The position numbers were made by a program, and so were the translations under genes. A model generated the notes under the pieces. The model had not been told where the DNA came from and did no database searches. It worked only from the letters and a program-made list of their open reading frames with translations. Shown here one piece after another: positions 38,001 through 45,084 of a stretch of 64,000 bases of DNA. This DNA comes from Streptomyces zhihengii (GTDB lineage Bacteria > Actinomycetota > Actinomycetes > Streptomycetales > Streptomycetaceae), in the NCBI RefSeq assembly GCF_016919245.1, contig NZ_JAFEJA010000002.1, positions 436,501 through 500,500 on the forward strand. The letters run 5' to 3'. The stretch's first letter is position 1, and every line of letters starts with the position of its first letter.

Positions 38001-38326
38001 TCCTGCTGCCCGCCGGACAGCACGGTGCGCTGCGACTGGTCGGCTCGGCGCACAACGGTCCCGTGACCACCACACTGACCGTGCACTACACGGACGGCAG
38101 CAGCACGGAGGCACCGGTGACGTTCGGCGACTGGGCGGGCTCCGCGCCGAACGGCGGCACGGTCGTCCTCGACATGCCGCACCGCATCAAGCGGGGCAGC
38201 GGTGTCGACGGGCCGTCCATCCGGCTCTTCGGTACGGCCGCCGAGCTCGACGGGAGCAAGACGGTCCGTTCGGTCTCGCTGCCGGACGACTCCCGCGTCG
38301 AGATCTACGCGATGACGCTCGTCTAG
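35018..38326 (+). CDS. secreted GH92 alpha-1,2-mannosidase
   Basis: 1102 residues. A signal peptide ends at AAAADVEP. The GH92 N-terminal domain begins VNPFVGTQNFGNTFPGASAPFGM. The catalytic (alpha/alpha)6 domain has SLWDTYRPQNQL and the TGNDDLGTMSAWYVFSSLGL block with the Ca/catalytic acids. Following domains (about residues 800-910 NEW3-like, then a C-terminal beta-sandwich to 1102) probably bind glycans. It trims mannose from N-glycans or fungal mannan, complementing the sialidase in spirit. Tandem LacI-type palindromes 31-60 bp upstream predict mannose-responsive repression. Confidence 0.94.
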   Translation: MRFAFRPFRPRASGITAGLMAAVLVSGGVVGIAQPAAAADVEPIDLVNPFVGTQNFGNTFPGASAPFGMVQVSPDTGGQGGYDYKQDSIYGFSQTHLSGVGCGVMGELPVMPTTGAVDSVDPNAYRSPYSHDDEQASPGYYRVGLKKYDVDAELTATARTGWQRYTFPSTGSANVLFNTGKANQPVLDSEVHVVGDRTIEGRVRAGGFCAGHDEHTVYFSATFDRPFQAYGTWEGADPEPGTRDAGGDGQNGAWVTFDATTDRDAVLKVGLSYTGVEGARKNLAAETGESFDFDATRAALQDTWKKQLDSIRIGGGTADRQKAFYTALYHSQLHPNLAGDVDGMYQGFDNKTHRAKDYTPYQNFSLWDTYRPQNQLLQMLEPEVARDVALSVVAAGRDGGWLPRWALANSETNIMTGDPVTPFLVEAWSKGLLAGHEAETYALLKKNATSTPPADSPYNGRSGSDHYTGRGYIPSGLGLGKDCADKGGDNDCKHPASATMEYSAADASLALMAGRLGHTSDARMFAARGQWYRNLWDSSIQQFRPRTTDGTWLTPYDPVEAAHQFHEGGAYQYQWLVPQDPAGLVSLMGGRSATEKRLDSFFVHDKLLTDPVGTARNDWISQPYDYYGKPTYNPNNEPDLHAPYMYNWVGAPAKTATVVRAAMTLFTNGPDGMTGNDDLGTMSAWYVFSSLGLYPTMSGGDFLALSSPQFESATVRIGGYPKASGAKGQGGTLTIAAPGASDTKRYVRSVALNGRDVPQTWLSWNKLAHGGTLAHRLGTSPSSWGTGKGAQPPSVNQASPDSRKHVDASLRPASAVVPTGDTAQTAKFTLDVLGQAPGKLNVSVTAKVPGGWKATTAQRSPLVIDSGHLPVQKKVTLDITVPPGAVAGSYPVEVKVEGRGANSVTRKATVTVGAATTCASEENGQCAVDLSADLGHDGTATVANSGEGDFDGHGWSYDGDLLPKAGPVTWDGVTYDAPDPTGTADNFLEASGQALLLPAGQHGALRLVGSAHNGPVTTTLTVHYTDGSSTEAPVTFGDWAGSAPNGGTVVLDMPHRIKRGSGVDGPSIRLFGTAAELDGSKTVRSVSLPDDSRVEIYAMTLV

Positions 38327-38352
38327 CCGAGATCTACGCGATGACGCTCGTC
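38299..38352. repeat. 25-bp direct repeat duplicating the end of the GH92 gene
   Basis: The 25 bp at 38299-38323, coding for the last residues before the stop, recur exactly at 38328-38352 just after it. The offset is 29 bp. The second copy is non-coding and precedes the terminators, a recent local duplication. Confidence 0.85.
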
Positions 38353-38360
38353 CAGAGGGA

Positions 38361-38395
38361 CGGCGGACCGCCGGCCGGGTTCCGGCGGTCCGCCG
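38361..38395 (+). terminator. first GH92 terminator
   Basis: CGGCGGACCGCCGG and CCGGCGGTCCGCCG form a perfect 14-bp stem around a 7-nt loop. Confidence 0.75.
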
Positions 38396-38422
38396 TTCCG
38401 GATCGGCGCACCCGTCTCATCA

Positions 38423-38450
38423 GGGCCCCGGCGCGAAAGCGCCGGGGCCC
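38423..38450 (+). terminator. second GH92 terminator with GNRA loop
   Basis: GGGCCCCGGCGC and GCGCCGGGGCCC (12 bp) close a GAAA tetraloop. TT follows. It backs up the hairpin at 38361. Confidence 0.8.
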
Positions 38451-38600
38451 TTCGCGTGCCCGCCCCCGCGTCGACTCGGCCCCTGGGAACGGCGGTTCCG
38501 GCGTCCGGTTCCCTGCATGATTGACAGGGGCATGACTTCTGTCTAGCTTCCTCAGCGGCCGCGGTGTCACACCAGACCCCCGCGCCCCGGGAGGATGCAC

Positions 38601-39302
38601 ATGGCCGCATCGATCGTCACCCACCGTGCGCTCGACGGCGGGACGTACCACCTGGAGGGCGACGTCGACCTCCGGGCGCCGTGCACCTCGGCCGTCGAGG
38701 TGGTGGCCGGTGGGCGGCTGGTCGAATTCACCGCCGGGCCCGCCTCTTTGGGGGACGACGTCGCCGCCTCGCTGGGGATCGACGCACCCGAATCCGAGCT
38801 CACCTTCCAGAAGGGCACGCTGCGCCTCTTCCGGTCGGTCGAGCGCGAGCCGCGCTCGGGGCTCGTGGAGCGGCCGGTGCTCGTCGTGTGGAGCGGCGAG
38901 CGCCACTCGCTGGTGACCCGGCTGTACGGCATGGACCTGGCCGCGGTGCTCGGGCTGCTCCGCTCGGTGCGTATCGCGGAGGGCGAGCACGGGCTCGCCC
39001 TCCGGCCCGATCCCTCGGCCGGCAGCGCCTTCGCGCGGCCGGCGACGCTGATCAAGGAGCTGCCCGGCCTCGGGCTGCTGGAGCTGTCGCGGCGCACGAA
39101 GGAACACACCGCGCAGCTCCCGCCCTGGAAGGGGGTGGGGGTGGCGTCCGGGGAGCTGTTCCGCGACACGCTCTCCGACGGCAGCCCGTTCTTCGTGCTC
39201 TCCTCCACCGAGATCTGGGCGACGCTGGTGCCGCTCGCGTCGACTCCCGTCGAGCGGGTGCCCGATCTCGTCGGGCGGCTCACGCTGCGGCGCACCGGGT
39301 GA
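38601..39302 (+). CDS. protein of unknown function heading the MauE/MauD cassette
   Basis: 233 residues; I recognise no family. No signal peptide or membrane helix. It is predicted alpha/beta, with a Leu/Arg-rich centre (HSLVTRLYGMDLAAVLGLLR). The ATG at 38601 is preferred over 38595 because GGGAGG falls six bases before it. The stop lies eight bases before the MauE start, so it is probably the first gene of the operon. Confidence 0.7.
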   Translation: MAASIVTHRALDGGTYHLEGDVDLRAPCTSAVEVVAGGRLVEFTAGPASLGDDVAASLGIDAPESELTFQKGTLRLFRSVEREPRSGLVERPVLVVWSGERHSLVTRLYGMDLAAVLGLLRSVRIAEGEHGLALRPDPSAGSAFARPATLIKELPGLGLLELSRRTKEHTAQLPPWKGVGVASGELFRDTLSDGSPFFVLSSTEIWATLVPLASTPVERVPDLVGRLTLRRTG

Positions 39303-39309
39303 CCCGCCG

Positions 39310-39945
39310 GTGACCGGGTTCCTCGGCGGGCTGACCGCCTCCGTCGTCCTCCTGACGCTGCTCATGGGCGCGGGCTCGCATGCCGTCAGTCCGGCCGCCC
39401 TGGGCGACGCCCTGTGGGCGCACGGAGTGCTGGGCCCCCGGCTCCGGCGGTTCGCGGCCGTCGTGCCGCCGGTCGCCGAGGGTGTCCTCGGGGCGGCGGG
39501 CGCGGCGGCGCTCCTCATGGGGCACCAGCGGGGGCTCCAGGCCGTACTCGTCGCGGCGGCCGCCCTCTTCGCGCTCTACGCCGGCTACACGCGGCACGTC
39601 CTCGCCCTCGGCCGCGGGGGGCCGTGCGGCTGCTCCGGCCGGGAGGTGCCCCTGAGCCGCTGGGTGACCCGGCGGGCCGCGGCGCTGGCCGTGCTCGCGG
39701 CGATCGGCGCCGCCGCCGTCGAGGCGGGCCCCGCGGAGCTCTCCACGGCGGAGCTGGTCACCCTGCTGCTCGCCGCTCCCGCCTGCGCGACGCTGCTGTG
39801 GTCCCTGCCCGCCGCCATGCACGAGCCGGCCGCGGCGTCCGGCCACCCGCCCGCGAGGGCCACCGCTCACCACCCGACCACGACCACCGTGCACCGGACC
39901 GCCGAAGGAGTGCCGACGCGATGGACTTCACCACCAGCGCCCTGA
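39310..39945 (+). CDS. MauE-like membrane protein (DoxX/DsbD-like)
   Basis: 211 residues with four to five membrane helices. The family CxC motif is GGPCGCSGRE, at the end of the second helix pair. In methylamine-utilisation loci MauE works with MauD to bring reducing/oxidising power across the membrane for disulfide formation in the Cys-rich MauA subunit. The GTG start lacks a clear ribosome-binding site, fitting translational coupling to the gene before. The C-terminal 25 bp overlap the MauD gene. Confidence 0.82.
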   Translation: MTGFLGGLTASVVLLTLLMGAGSHAVSPAALGDALWAHGVLGPRLRRFAAVVPPVAEGVLGAAGAAALLMGHQRGLQAVLVAAAALFALYAGYTRHVLALGRGGPCGCSGREVPLSRWVTRRAAALAVLAAIGAAAVEAGPAELSTAELVTLLLAAPACATLLWSLPAAMHEPAAASGHPPARATAHHPTTTTVHRTAEGVPTRWTSPPAP

Positions 39946-40469
39946 TTGCCTCGTGGGCGGCGATCGCGCTGCTCGCGCTGGTCGTCTCGGGGCTGATCAG
40001 ACAGGTGCACCAGCTGTCACGGACGGCGCCCCACCGCCCCGGGCGGGTGGGCCTCGCGCCCGGCGCACCGGCTCCCGGCCTCGACGCGGCCCGGCCGGAT
40101 CCCGCGGGCCTCGACGGCCTCCTGACGCCGGGCCGGGCCGCGCTGCTGCTCTTCCTCGACGCGGACTGCCGCACCTGCGGCCAGGTGCTCGCCGAGGCCG
40201 GTGCCTGGGCGGTGCGCCAGGGCGACGGGGCCGCGCCCCGGGTGCTCGCGCTCTACGCGGGCGCGGGGCCGCGGGACGACGAGGGCGCCGTGCCGGTCAG
40301 GACGCACCGGCCGGAGCTGTTCACGGCCTACGACGTCCCTGCCACCCCCTACGCGGTGGCCGTCGATCCGGAACGCCGGATCGTGCGTTCCGAGCCGCTC
40401 GGTTCCCCCACGGCGCTGCTGCGGCTGCTCGACGACATCGCGCCCGCGACGCCGAGGAGGCGGCCATGA
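39921..40469 (+). CDS. MauD-like membrane-anchored thioredoxin-fold protein
   Basis: 182 residues. An N-terminal anchor (about residues 5-24) is followed by a thioredoxin fold with the CxxC motif in LFLDADCRTCGQ and a cis-Pro region in YDVPATPYAVAV. Overlap with mauE upstream and a four-base overlap (ATGA) with the Cys-rich gene downstream make the trio one translational unit. Its target is probably the Cys-rich protein encoded next. Confidence 0.85.
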   Translation: MDFTTSALIASWAAIALLALVVSGLIRQVHQLSRTAPHRPGRVGLAPGAPAPGLDAARPDPAGLDGLLTPGRAALLLFLDADCRTCGQVLAEAGAWAVRQGDGAAPRVLALYAGAGPRDDEGAVPVRTHRPELFTAYDVPATPYAVAVDPERRIVRSEPLGSPTALLRLLDDIAPATPRRRP

Positions 40470-41380
40470 CCGCACTGGACGACGTGCCCACGCTGCGCCG
40501 CTCGGGCGGCGGCCGCCGCTCCCGGACCGGGCGCGGGGCTCTCCCCTCCTTCGCGCCCTCCAGGCGCACCCTGCTGCAGGCCGCGACCGCCGTCGGCTTC
40601 GCCGCGATGGGGGTGTTCTCGGCGGCCCGGGAGGCGTACGCCGACGGATACGAGATCTGGACCGGTGCGTGCCCCAGCTATGCCGAGGACCACAACTGCT
40701 CCCCGGGCTGCGGGCCCAGCACCGTCTACGCCGACGCGTGCGTGACGACGGGGACGAACACCGGCTTCCACCGGACGGACGGGGTCACCTGGATCCTGCG
40801 GCCCAACCAGTGCTACGCGGGCACCTACGACGGCTGGCTGTGGCGCTGCAGCGCGGCCTGCGGCACCTGCGGGTGCGGGATCGAGCGGCGCTGCCACGAC
40901 GGGTACCGCAACACCGGCTCCGGCTGGGTGAAGTCCATCTGCCGCTGGACCACCGACTGCGACTGCCCCGGCTCCGTGACCTGGCCCGCCATCGGCCGCG
41001 GCGCCACCGGGCCCGACGTCTTCGCCGTCCAGCTGCTGCTCACCCACCACGGTCATGCCACGGACGCCGACGGCATCTTCGGCCCGGACACCGAGGCGCA
41101 GGTCGAGGCCTTCCAGTCGGCGAACGGACTCGGCCCCACGGGCAGCGTCGCCGCCGCCACCTGGCCGGTCCTGATCGTCACCGTGCGCCAGGGGGACGTG
41201 AACGACGCCGTACGGGCCGCGCAGCGGCAGCTCAACAAGCACGGCTACGCGCTGACGGCCGACGGCGACTTCGGTGCGCTCACCCGGCAGGCCGCCGTCG
41301 CGTTCCAGTCCCTGCACGGTCTGACCACCGACGGAGTGGTCGGCCCCAACACCTGGCGCACGCTGACCGGGACGGTCTAG
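40466..41380 (+). CDS. Tat-exported Cys-rich (MauA-like) protein with two peptidoglycan-binding domains
   Basis: 304 residues. A twin-arginine signal (SRRTLLQAATAVGF) is cleaved near AYA-D at residue 59. Residues 60-170 hold 13 Cys (69, 78, 82, 92, 116, 128, 132, 135, 137, 143, 159, 165, 167) and several Trp, including 109, 124, 126, 154 and 161. Tat export, dense disulfides and coupled MauE/MauD resemble the methylamine dehydrogenase light chain, although no large subunit or MauG is seen. Two PG_binding_1 repeats (about 173-230 and 236-300; DGIFGPDT, DGVVGPNTW) would fix it to the wall. Its function is unknown; a disulfide-stabilised wall protein or a modified-Trp redox protein are options. 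Confidence 0.8.
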   Translation: MTALDDVPTLRRSGGGRRSRTGRGALPSFAPSRRTLLQAATAVGFAAMGVFSAAREAYADGYEIWTGACPSYAEDHNCSPGCGPSTVYADACVTTGTNTGFHRTDGVTWILRPNQCYAGTYDGWLWRCSAACGTCGCGIERRCHDGYRNTGSGWVKSICRWTTDCDCPGSVTWPAIGRGATGPDVFAVQLLLTHHGHATDADGIFGPDTEAQVEAFQSANGLGPTGSVAAATWPVLIVTVRQGDVNDAVRAAQRQLNKHGYALTADGDFGALTRQAAVAFQSLHGLTTDGVVGPNTWRTLTGTV

Positions 41381-41569
41381 GTGCACGAGTCCGTCCGTCC
41401 CGCGGACCGGCCGCGCGGCGCCCGTGCCCTGCGGGCGCTGCTCACCGACCCCGTCCTGCCTGTGGCGGCCCTGGGGGTCGCGGTGGTCGCCGCCGTCCTG
41501 CACGCCCCCGTGCTGACCTGGGCGGTCACCGGCGGTCTGGCCGGCTACTCGCTCTCCGGCTCCGTTTGA
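41381..41569 (+). CDS. 62-residue membrane protein
   Basis: It begins at GTG directly after the previous TAG stop. It is basic at the N-terminus with two hydrophobic segments (DPVLPVAALGVAVVAAVL and VLTWAVTGGLAGYSLS). It ends at TGA 41567-41569. The same frame stays open and coding-like beyond that stop into the next ORF. It may therefore be the first part of a longer interrupted protein. Confidence 0.55.
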   Translation: MHESVRPADRPRGARALRALLTDPVLPVAALGVAVVAAVLHAPVLTWAVTGGLAGYSLSGSV

Positions 41570-41641
41570 ACGCGTAACAGCGCATTCGCGCTGGCCTCGC
41601 CAGGTTGGCGGGCGACGTACAGGCAGGCGCTGGTCCTCGGC

Positions 41642-42145
41642 GTGTTCACCTGCGGTCTGCTGGCCGGCGGGGTGCTCTCGGCCGGGGTGCTGTGGCTCGC
41701 GTCCGGTCTCTTCACACCGCTTCCGGCCGGCGTGCGGCAAGGGCTGATCGTGGCCGTCGCCCTGCTCGCCGCGCTGCGCGACGCGGGCAGGCTGCCCCTG
41801 CGGCTGCCGCAGAACGCCCGGCAGATACCGCAGGACGTGCTGCGGCGTCATCTCGCGCGCGGAGCGATGCAGTTCGGCTTCGAGCTCGGTACCGGCGTGC
41901 GCACCTACGTCTCGGCGAGCGCGCCGTACGCGATCGCGGTGGCGGTGCTCCTGTCCGGGGGTTCCTGCGGGCCCGCCCTGGCCGCCGGGCTCGGCTTCGG
42001 GGCCGGCCGGGCGCTCACCCCGGCCCTGCGCAGGCTCTCCGGGGACGGGGAGCGCTGGGACGACCGGCTCGCGGTGCGGCTGAGCGGTATGACCGTCGTG
42101 TCCTCCGTGCTGATCGCCGCTGCCGCCTGCGGGGTCGTGCGGTAG
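41642..42145 (+). CDS. multi-pass membrane protein of unknown function
   Basis: 167 residues from the first in-frame GTG after a TGA, with about four membrane helices and a basic central loop (PLRLPQNARQIPQDVLRRHL). Upstream codons from about 41585 keep high third-position GC (for example TGG-CGG-GCG-ACG-TAC), so the true start may lie earlier and the ORF may continue from the 62-residue frame. No family recognised. By position it belongs to the MauE/MauD cassette. Confidence 0.6.
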   Translation: MFTCGLLAGGVLSAGVLWLASGLFTPLPAGVRQGLIVAVALLAALRDAGRLPLRLPQNARQIPQDVLRRHLARGAMQFGFELGTGVRTYVSASAPYAIAVAVLLSGGSCGPALAAGLGFGAGRALTPALRRLSGDGERWDDRLAVRLSGMTVVSSVLIAAAACGVVR

Positions 42146-42328
42146 GGCCCGCGCCCCGCCGGCCCGCCGATGCGCGAGCCCCTCCGCGCCGGTGAGCCCG
42201 CGGGACGGTTGTGCCGCAGGTCTGGTCCTGTGGCAGATGGTGACGGTGTGGACACCTCACGGAGAGGGGGGCCAGACTCGCCTCAGCCCTCTAGCGGGGA
42301 ATCGGGAAGGACTCACAACGGAGGCGCC

Positions 42329-43063
42329 ATGTTGAGGCGTACGATCCAACTCGCATTAGCTTTTGTCATGATCATGGCTACAGTGGCCGGGGGAATGCTG
42401 GCCACCGCCGCCCCGGCCCGGGCCGACGAGTGCTACAGCTGGGGCCGCAACCTGTCCGAAGGCATGTCGGGAGCCGACGTGACCCAGCTGCAGATCCGGG
42501 TGGCCGGGCACGTCGACTTCGGCGAGATCCTCTCCGTCGACGGCAACTTCGGCCCGCGGACCAAGGCCGCCGTCGTCAAGTTCCAGCAGGCGTACGGCCT
42601 CGGAGCGGACGGCGTCGCCGGCCCTCAGACGTTCGGCAAGATCTACGAACTCCAGGACCCGGACTGCACCCCCGTCCACTTCACCTACGCCGAGCTGAAC
42701 AACTGCAACTCCGACTGGTCCGGTGGTGCGGTGAGCGCCGCGACGGCCAAGTCCAACGCCCTGCGCACCATGTGGAAGCTGGAGGCCCTGCGGCACGCGC
42801 TGGGCGACGTGCCCATCGTCGTGTCCAGCGGATTCCGCTCCTACGCCTGCAACAACGCGGCGGGCGGCGCCTCGAACAGCCGGCACCTCTACGGCGACGC
42901 CGCCGACCTGGTCGGCAGCCCGTCCTTCTGCGCGCTCGCCCAGCGGGCCCGCTCGCACGGCTTCGGCGGCATCTACGGCCCCGGCTACCCCGACCACAAC
43001 GACCACACCCACGTGGACGGAAGCACCGGCCGCTCCTGGTCCGCCCCCAGCTGCGGCGTCTGA
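42329..43063 (+). CDS. secreted zinc D,D-carboxypeptidase (M15) with peptidoglycan-binding domain; TTA codon
   Basis: 244 residues. Signal peptide to ARADE. A PG_binding_1 domain (about residues 40-95; SVDGNFGPRTK, DGVAGPQTF) precedes a peptidase M15A domain. Its zinc ligands are in NSRHLYGDAADLVG and NDHTHVDG, as in the Streptomyces albus G enzyme. It trims the terminal D-Ala of stem peptides. Leu-9 is encoded by TTA (42356-42358), which in Streptomyces needs the bldA tRNA, so expression should be tied to development. GGAG lies five bases before the ATG. Confidence 0.92.
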   Translation: MLRRTIQLALAFVMIMATVAGGMLATAAPARADECYSWGRNLSEGMSGADVTQLQIRVAGHVDFGEILSVDGNFGPRTKAAVVKFQQAYGLGADGVAGPQTFGKIYELQDPDCTPVHFTYAELNNCNSDWSGGAVSAATAKSNALRTMWKLEALRHALGDVPIVVSSGFRSYACNNAAGGASNSRHLYGDAADLVGSPSFCALAQRARSHGFGGIYGPGYPDHNDHTHVDGSTGRSWSAPSCGV

Positions 43064-43206
43064 CCGCCCCGTCGCCACCGCACCCTCCCCGGGAGCGCGG
43101 CCGACCGGGATCCGGCCCCGGGCCCGCGCAGACGCCGCCCGCCGCCGCGCCGGAGCGGACCCGCCGAGCCGCTCTCCCCTCCCCGCATTCGAGTAGGAGT
43201 GAACCG

Positions 43207-44955
43207 ATGTCCTCCCGGACCTCCTGGCGCGCCCGCGCCGGAACCTCCCTGCTGGCCGTCCTCGCCGGTGTCGGCGCCTTCACCGCCCCCGCCCCCGCCC
43301 AGGCGGACCCACGGCCCGAGGGCACGCAGAGCGTCAGCTACCACGGCTACCGCATCGAGGTCCCCGCCGGATGGCGGACGGTCGACCTGACCGAGAACCC
43401 GCGTGCCTGCCTCCGGTTCGACAGACCCACCGTCTACCTGGGCGAGCCCGCCGAGCAGAGCGACTGCCCCGCCGGAGTCGTCGGCCGTACGGCGGGCATC
43501 GTCGTGGAGCCCATCACCGCCCGCTCCTCGGGCCGGGCCACGGCGGCGACCGCGCGGACCCAGCGCGGCAAGGCCGTCGCCCCGTCCGCCGTGTCCGGCG
43601 ACGGCACCATCCAGATCGCCGTCGAGGACGCCGGCGTCCTCGTGACCGCCGCCCACACGCCGGAGACGGAGGACCTCGTACGCGGCGTCCTCGCCTCGGC
43701 CGAGCTCACCGGGGACGCCGAGCGCACCGCGCTGACCACCGCGGCCCGGCGCGCCGGCGCCGCACCCCTGGCCGCGGCCGGACCGCAGCCCGGCACCTAC
43801 ACCGGCAAGGGCTTCGACGCCTGCACCGCGCCCTCGCAGGCCGCCATGAACGCCTGGCAGGCGAGCTCGCCCTACAGCGCGGTCGGCGTCTACATCAGCG
43901 GCTCCTTCCGCGGCTGCGCCCAGCCGAACCTGACGGCGAGCTGGGTGACGAGCCAGACCGGCAACGGATGGCACCTGATCCCCATCGACGTCGGCCGCCA
44001 GGCCCCCTGCACCAACTACTCGCTGAAGATGTCCACCGACCCGGCCACGGCCAAGGCCCAGGGCGTCACCGCCGCCGCCGGCGCCATCACGGCCGCGTCG
44101 AACCTCGGCATCCCGGCGGGCAGCGCCGTATACAGCGACATCGAGGCGTACACGTCCACGGCCTCCTGCAAGGCGGCCGTGCTGTCGTACCTGTCCGGCT
44201 GGACCGAACGGCTGCACGCCGGCGGCTACCTGTCGGGCTTCTACTCCAGCGCCGCCTCCGGCATCAAGGACGCCGCCTCCGAGTACGGCAACCCCGCCTA
44301 CACCCGCGTCGACCACCTCTTCTACGCGTGGTGGAACGGCGCCGCCGACACCAACACCGGCAGCTACGTGCCGTCCTCCTACTGGTCCGACCACCAGCGG
44401 ATCCACCAGTACGCGGGCGAGGTCACCGAGACCTGGGGCGGCTACTCGATCAACATCGACCGCGACTACCTGGACGTCGGCAACGGCTCCACCCCCGCGC
44501 CCAGTTGCAGCGGGGCGAACCTCGACTTCACCGCGTACCCCACGGTGCGGAGCGGCTCCACCGGGAACCAGGTCAAGGCCGCCCAGTGCCTGCTCAAGGC
44601 CGCCGGCTTCGACCCGGGCGCCCCCGACGGGATCTTCGGGCCCGACACGACCGCCGCCGCCAGGAACTTCCAGGCCGCCAAGGGACTTTCGGCCGACGGC
44701 GTGGTGGGGGCGAAGACCTGGACGGCCCTGCTGTCCCGCGGATCCACCCCCACCGTCCAGAACGGCTCGACGGGGGAGGCCGTCACCCGGCTGCAGCGCG
44801 CCCTGACCGCCGCGCTCGGGCGGACGGTGGCCGTCGACGGCGTCTTCGGCCAGGGCACCGCCCAGGCCGCACGTGACTACCAGTCCTCGCGCGGCCTGGC
44901 CGCCGACGGCATCGTCGGCCCCGCCACCTGGGGCGCCCTCCAGTCCGGCAAGTGA
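43207..44955 (+). CDS. secreted DUF1906 glycoside-hydrolase-like protein with two peptidoglycan-binding domains
   Basis: 582 residues. Signal peptide to AQADP, then an unassigned N-terminal region (about 30-190). A DUF1906 TIM-barrel (about 195-425) starts GKGFDACTAPSQAAMNAW and includes SAVYSDIEAYTS, with the acidic pair expected at the active site. Two PG_binding_1 repeats (about 445-580; DGIFGPDTTAA, DGVFGQGTAQAA) close the protein. It is probably a wall hydrolase acting with the neighbouring carboxypeptidase. AGGAG precedes the ATG by seven bases. Confidence 0.88.
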   Translation: MSSRTSWRARAGTSLLAVLAGVGAFTAPAPAQADPRPEGTQSVSYHGYRIEVPAGWRTVDLTENPRACLRFDRPTVYLGEPAEQSDCPAGVVGRTAGIVVEPITARSSGRATAATARTQRGKAVAPSAVSGDGTIQIAVEDAGVLVTAAHTPETEDLVRGVLASAELTGDAERTALTTAARRAGAAPLAAAGPQPGTYTGKGFDACTAPSQAAMNAWQASSPYSAVGVYISGSFRGCAQPNLTASWVTSQTGNGWHLIPIDVGRQAPCTNYSLKMSTDPATAKAQGVTAAAGAITAASNLGIPAGSAVYSDIEAYTSTASCKAAVLSYLSGWTERLHAGGYLSGFYSSAASGIKDAASEYGNPAYTRVDHLFYAWWNGAADTNTGSYVPSSYWSDHQRIHQYAGEVTETWGGYSINIDRDYLDVGNGSTPAPSCSGANLDFTAYPTVRSGSTGNQVKAAQCLLKAAGFDPGAPDGIFGPDTTAAARNFQAAKGLSADGVVGAKTWTALLSRGSTPTVQNGSTGEAVTRLQRALTAALGRTVAVDGVFGQGTAQAARDYQSSRGLAADGIVGPATWGALQSGK

Positions 44956-45039
44956 GCTTGCCGCGGCCGGTCCCGGAAGCACCGGCCACGAACCGCCCCG
45001 GCCGCGGCAACCACCCGCACATCCACCGCCGGCAGCGCC

Positions 45040-45078
45040 GGCCGCGGGCCCCGGGGCCTCGCCCACGGGCCCGCGGCC
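45040..45078. terminator. bidirectional hairpin between DUF1906 gene and selD
   Basis: GGCCGCGGGCCC and GGGCCCGCGGCC form a perfect 12-bp stem with a 15-nt loop, 6 bp beyond the selD stop on the minus strand. Confidence 0.6.
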
Positions 45079-45084
45079 GTCCGC

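Noticed and set aside
39310..41380. True methylamine dehydrogenase operon
   Set aside because: No large subunit, MauG or amicyanin gene is present, and the Cys-rich protein carries peptidoglycan-binding domains; only the MauE/MauD relay is shared.
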